From NCBI GenBank assembly GCA_934700895.1, contig CAKUXV010000004.1, positions 1-64,000 on the forward strand: a DNA stretch of 64,000 bases, read 5' to 3'. The notes under the pieces are model-generated. The model was not told where the DNA came from. It was given only the letters and a program-made list of their open reading frames with translations, and did not search any database. The stretch comes from an uncultured Bacilli bacterium (GTDB taxonomy: Bacteria; Bacillota_I; Bacilli_A; RFN20; CAG-826). The first letter of the stretch is position 1. Each line of letters begins with the position of its first letter. Both the position numbers and the translations under genes were made by a program. This document shows, piece after piece, positions 61,028-64,000 of the stretch.

Positions 61028-61735
61028 CTATTTCGCAAAATCGGTTTTAATCGCTTCTTCTACGTCTTTGCACACTGGCTGCAATTTGCAAACGCGGCAA
61101 TCCATTTTGACGTCGCGGAGCAAATGATCGAGGGCCTTGGTTCGTTCATCGACTTGTTCGCTGATCACGCGAAGCTCTTCAAATGGGAAAGAGGGGTCCG
61201 TCACAAAAACGACGGACACCTTTTTGATTAAAGGCATTTCACGATACGCATCGAAAAGCAAGGAGCCATAGGCGCCGAAATCAAAACCCTTTTTAAGGGC
61301 TTCCTTCCCAATCCGTAACGTTTCTTTTTTTTCCAAAGGGGAAATCCGCGTCATCACTCCTTCTGCCCGAACCCGATAACGAATCGCATCCACGCGGCGA
61401 AGATTTTGGAACAAGGCTTCCTTTGTGTCGCCCAATTTGCTTTCATCCACTTCCACGAAAACCATTTTGGCGTACGGCCCGTTTTGATGAAGGGATTGAA
61501 TCGAATCACCGACCAGCAGCAAAGCATCACTTGGGACTAACCCTTCCGTGCTCGTGACGAAAAGGGAAGAAATTCCCGAACGGCGGTCGGAGCCTAGTTC
61601 AAAGGCCGTATCCGACTTAAAAAGCATGGGATCGCTAGAAGGAATCGGCCATGATACAGGAAAAGAGAGGGGCTGCGTGGCAAAATTGGATAGCAGCCTC
61701 TTGGCTTTTAAAGTTAGGGAATCAAAGATTTCCAT
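61028..61735 (-). CDS. Acetyl-CoA synthase (ACS/CdhC)-like short protein
   Basis: 235 residues. The start shares one base with the previous stop (TGATG). From about residue 125 onward it resembles the ACS beta subunit before and at the A-cluster: TRIS, then KKGFDFGAYGSLLFDAYREM, PLIKKVSVVFVTDP, and DCRVCKLQPVC with Cys213, Cys216 and Cys222. It stops there, so the later Cys residues that complete the Ni-Fe-S cluster are missing. It may bind an Fe-S cluster without ACS activity. It sits in an operon with a dehydratase activase. Confidence 0.55.
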   Translation of the reverse strand: MEIFDSLTLKAKRLLSNFATQPLSFPVSWPIPSSDPMLFKSDTAFELGSDRRSGISSLFVTSTEGLVPSDALLLVGDSIQSLHQNGPYAKMVFVEVDESKLGDTKEALFQNLRRVDAIRYRVRAEGVMTRISPLEKKETLRIGKEALKKGFDFGAYGSLLFDAYREMPLIKKVSVVFVTDPSFPFEELRVISEQVDERTKALDHLLRDVKMDCRVCKLQPVCKDVEEAIKTDFAK

Positions 61736-61965
61736 CAAACTTTGCGCTTCTTGTTTTTGGATTTCTTATCCGCCCTTGCGAGCAAGAAGTCTTGCATGTG
61801 AGCAAGAAGCTTCATATCGATATTGAAGAAATAAACGAAGAATAGGAATCCGAACAAAATCAAAATGGCGCCTAAAACCGTTAAGACGATGCCAGCCCAA
61901 AGGGGCAAGCCCATCCCGATGAATAGAACCCAAATAAGGACAATTAATGTTGTACCGATGATCAT
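61735..61965 (-). CDS. Small two-helix membrane protein
   Basis: 76 residues with two hydrophobic helices (about 5-20 and 23-48) and a Lys-rich cytoplasmic tail (KKSKNKKRKV). AAGGAG lies 6 nt before the ATG. Coupled to the ACS-like gene by a 1-nt stop/start overlap and 9 nt after the activase gene. Function unknown. Confidence 0.65.
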   Translation of the reverse strand: MIIGTTLIVLIWVLFIGMGLPLWAGIVLTVLGAILILFGFLFFVYFFNIDMKLLAHMQDFLLARADKKSKNKKRKV

Positions 61966-61974
61966 AGCCGCTCC

Positions 61975-62772
61975 TTATTCCGCCATTCCTTTTTGGCGAG
62001 CGAATTCCGCCGCGCCTAGCGCCCCCATGAGTTGAGGATCGATGGGGAGTTGAATGACTTTAAGGTGCAAGACTTTTTCAATGGCTGCTTTTAAGCCGGC
62101 GTTCTTCGCGCATCCACCCGTTAAGGTAATGGAATCCACCGCACCCGCTTTCTTTGCCATGACGAAGCAGCGTTTGGCAACGGAGAATTCGATACCGGCA
62201 GCAATTTCATCCATCGGCTTTCCTTCACCGACAAGAGAAATGACTTCCGATTCGGCAAAGACGGTGCATTGAGCCGTGATCGGGATGATGTTTTTGGCCG
62301 AAAGGGACAAGTTCGAGAAAGAATCCAAATCCATTTCAAAGGCACGGGCCATCGCTTCGAAAAAACGTCCTGTTCCAGCCGCGCATTTGTCGTTCATGGC
62401 AAAATTCAAGACGGTGCCGTCTTTGTCTACGGCGATGCCTTTAACATCCTGCCCACCGATATCGATGATGGCTTTCACGCTGGGATCGGCCACATGGACG
62501 CCCATCGCGTGGCAAGAAATTTCCGAGATGTTTTCATCGGCGAACGGAACCTTATTACGGCCATATCCCGTGCCAACCAAATAGGAAAGGTTCTTGGGGT
62601 CGTTTTGAAGTTCGGGCACCTTTGCCGTTGCCTGATTCAAAGCATCTTGCGCCGAAAGGACGCTATTGATGCGGCTGCGGAGCGTCACGTCCGCCACCAT
62701 TTTTCCGTTTTCATCCATGATCACGCATTTCGTATACGTCGATCCAGAATCGCATCCACCAAAATATTTCAT
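61975..62772 (-). CDS. 2-hydroxyacyl-CoA dehydratase activase (BadF/HgdC family)
   Basis: 265 residues from the ATG at 62772 with AAGGAG upstream. An in-frame TTG 6 codons earlier overlaps that site. It is an ASKHA-fold ATPase: GGCDSGSTYTKCVIMD (phosphate loop), DIGGQDVKGI and TGGCAKNAGL. The Cys in DKCAAGTGRF and in TAQCTVF bridge a [4Fe-4S] cluster between two subunits. It drives an electron onto the dehydratase by ATP hydrolysis. 11 nt after the dehydratase gene. Confidence 0.92.
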   Translation of the reverse strand: MKYFGGCDSGSTYTKCVIMDENGKMVADVTLRSRINSVLSAQDALNQATAKVPELQNDPKNLSYLVGTGYGRNKVPFADENISEISCHAMGVHVADPSVKAIIDIGGQDVKGIAVDKDGTVLNFAMNDKCAAGTGRFFEAMARAFEMDLDSFSNLSLSAKNIIPITAQCTVFAESEVISLVGEGKPMDEIAAGIEFSVAKRCFVMAKKAGAVDSITLTGGCAKNAGLKAAIEKVLHLKVIQLPIDPQLMGALGAAEFARQKGMAE

Positions 62773-62783
62773 TGTTGTTCTCC

Positions 62784-64000
62784 TTACCAAAGTTTGCCGT
62801 CGTCTAGAATTTCAATGGAGGGATCGACGGGTTCCTCCCTCATGACCGAGCGCATATAACGGTTTACGTCATCGCGAATGCTTTGCTTGGAAATGACGCG
62901 AGGATCCATCAAGTCGTGATTGACCCAGATGAGTTTCACACCGTGTTCGCGAGCGCGCTGCTCAAACAATCCGTGCATGCCATCCAAGGCTTTGCAGGCG
63001 ATATGCTCCCAAAGAATGACCATATCCGCGTGATAATAATCCGTGAATTTCCAGAGATCATCGAGAAGGACTTCATAACCGCCGTGGGTGCGATTTCTCA
63101 TAATCATCTCTTGATAGAGCTTGGCCATGTCATAAATCGCCTGTTCGGGGTCGTCTTCGCTGATTTCGTCAAAATAGACGAGGGAGAGCATGTCCACGAG
63201 GGGAAGAATGCCCCAGCAGTTTTGAAGCCATGGCAGGAAATCCGTATAGAACTGAGACTGAACGCCCCAGATGATGGCGCGATGGCGATGCTCCTTGCAA
63301 ACCATGTCCTTGGCCTTGAATCCCGCTTCCGCCAACTTGCTGATTTTGCGGTCCGCTTTGACAAAGGCTTCCGCGCGTCCTGCAACCGCCATGTAGGTGG
63401 TTTCGCTATAAAGCGCAAGGTTGGCACCGAAAACTTGGGGGTAGTCCGTACGCGACATTTCCATCCATTCTTTGCGGCGGCGAGTTTCTTCATTGAAGCG
63501 TTTGGCGCAAGTGAAGTAATAGTTCCAATCCCATTTCTCGCCCGTGTTTTTTTCAATAAAGGCGATGGCATTGCGGATTTCTTGAGCCGCATATTCTTGA
63601 ACACCTTGTTCGGTGTGGCGAAGAGGCGCGGCGATTTGGAAACAGGGAATCCCTAGTTCTTCATAACGTTTGGCCATGATGCCATTCCCAAGCAAAGAAC
63701 CGTCGCAGGTCGTATTGCATTGAATGGCGCAGGCCCCATAAATCGGGAAGTCATCATCGATGACCGCACCGGCTTCCGCGGCAGGCATCGGGCAGACGTC
63801 CCCTGGCATCCCCATTTCTTGGACCACATCCAAATAATGGGTGACGGCAGAACCATTTAACAAAACGGATACATAAACGGCCGCCGTTTCCCAAGAGACC
63901 GCTTTGAGGTTGGGGAATCCGCACATGATGCAGAACATCTCGTTTTCATCCAAAACCACGCATTTCTTGGAGAATTTTTTGTCGTTGCCAAGATTGCGGT
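62784..64000 (-). CDS. 2-hydroxyacyl-CoA dehydratase subunit, partial at window edge
   Basis: 405 codons are visible and the frame is open to the right edge, so the start lies outside. An internal GTG at 63959 is not a likely start. The sequence belongs to the HGD-D family, whose members remove water from 2-hydroxyacyl-CoA by a ketyl-radical route. Cys residues in FCIMCGFPN, GDVCPMPAAEAG and IQCNTTCDG are candidate Fe-S ligands. Together with the activase this suggests amino-acid fermentation or a related dehydration. The exact substrate is not visible. Confidence 0.85.
   Translation of the reverse strand, partial: RNLGNDKKFSKKCVVLDENEMFCIMCGFPNLKAVSWETAAVYVSVLLNGSAVTHYLDVVQEMGMPGDVCPMPAAEAGAVIDDDFPIYGACAIQCNTTCDGSLLGNGIMAKRYEELGIPCFQIAAPLRHTEQGVQEYAAQEIRNAIAFIEKNTGEKWDWNYYFTCAKRFNEETRRRKEWMEMSRTDYPQVFGANLALYSETTYMAVAGRAEAFVKADRKISKLAEAGFKAKDMVCKEHRHRAIIWGVQSQFYTDFLPWLQNCWGILPLVDMLSLVYFDEISEDDPEQAIYDMAKLYQEMIMRNRTHGGYEVLLDDLWKFTDYYHADMVILWEHIACKALDGMHGLFEQRAREHGVKLIWVNHDLMDPRVISKQSIRDDVNRYMRSVMREEPVDPSIEILDDGKLW

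Noticed and set aside
1..64000. Mollicute genetic code (TGA = Trp)
   Set aside because: Conserved Trp positions use TGG, and TGA ends several genes, such as those at 46956 and 27149.
1..64000. tRNA, rRNA, CRISPR, IS or prophage elements
   Set aside because: No cloverleaf with CCA-type ends, no spaced repeats, no transposase or phage proteins were found by eye.

Overview
The window looks like part of the chromosome of an anaerobic, gut-type member of the Bacillota (class Bacilli in the broad sense, possibly an uncultured Erysipelotrichales/RFN20-like lineage). This is inferred from the intact S10-spc-alpha ribosomal cluster in Bacilli order, the zinc-type S14 and L36, an adenylate kinase with four LID cysteines, AddAB-type recombination nucleases, Lys/Ala/Glu-rich r-protein tails, and oxygen-sensitive enzymes (class III ribonucleotide reductase, Fe-S serine dehydratase, 2-hydroxyacyl-CoA dehydratase). 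Trp is read from TGG and TGA is used as a stop, so the code is standard. No phage, IS element, tRNA, rRNA or CRISPR array was seen.

Layout. 1-392: gene-free edge with a strong leftward promoter. 393-15777 (minus): S10-spc-alpha superoperon from rpsJ to rplQ, including secY, adk, map, infA and rpoA. It lacks rpmD (L30), has a good promoter at 15749-15777 and a terminator at 395-420. 15928-18802 (minus): queuosine tRNA genes tgt-queA-queH. 18852-30576: mostly single genes: a small kinase-fold protein, a VanZ-like protein split by a very large Ig-like insert, serine dehydratase, a P-loop kinase, a membrane protein, two coupled FAD oxidoreductases, glnA and an orphan. 30637-45677: a carbohydrate locus. 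Cytosolic GH37-like and GH106-like enzymes form one operon. An AraC regulator is divergent from them. The second operon encodes two surface or secreted glycan proteins, a secreted Cys-phosphatase, and a sugar ABC importer without its own ATPase. 45979-48000: DtxR-type repressor, a second P-loop kinase, a GtrA-like protein and a DUF2188/basic-tail protein. 48036-54594: addAB. 54999-59511: NrdD with a fused glutaredoxin-like domain, a TrxB-like reductase, NrdG and a nitroreductase. 59675-64000: a MATE transporter behind a structured leader, then a minus-strand 2-hydroxyacyl-CoA dehydratase/activase operon that also encodes a small acetyl-CoA-synthase-like protein.

How the genes work together. 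Tgt, QueA and QueH complete queuosine from salvaged preQ1. The sugar locus would bind and trim a glycan at the surface, import oligosaccharides and finish degradation inside. NrdD, its own glutaredoxin-like domain, the adjacent reductase and NrdG suggest a thioredoxin-type electron supply for anaerobic dNTP synthesis.

The most interesting signals are: (1) an Ig-domain array inserted in a VanZ fold; (2) a truncated acetyl-CoA synthase-like protein next to a radical dehydratase activase; (3) many genes whose -10 box sits 6-9 nt before the start codon, implying leaderless mRNAs, twice directly after an intrinsic terminator; (4) the NrdD-glutaredoxin/TrxB unit; (5) a candidate riboswitch-like leader before the MATE gene; (6) r-protein tails that also encode the next gene's Shine-Dalgarno sequence.
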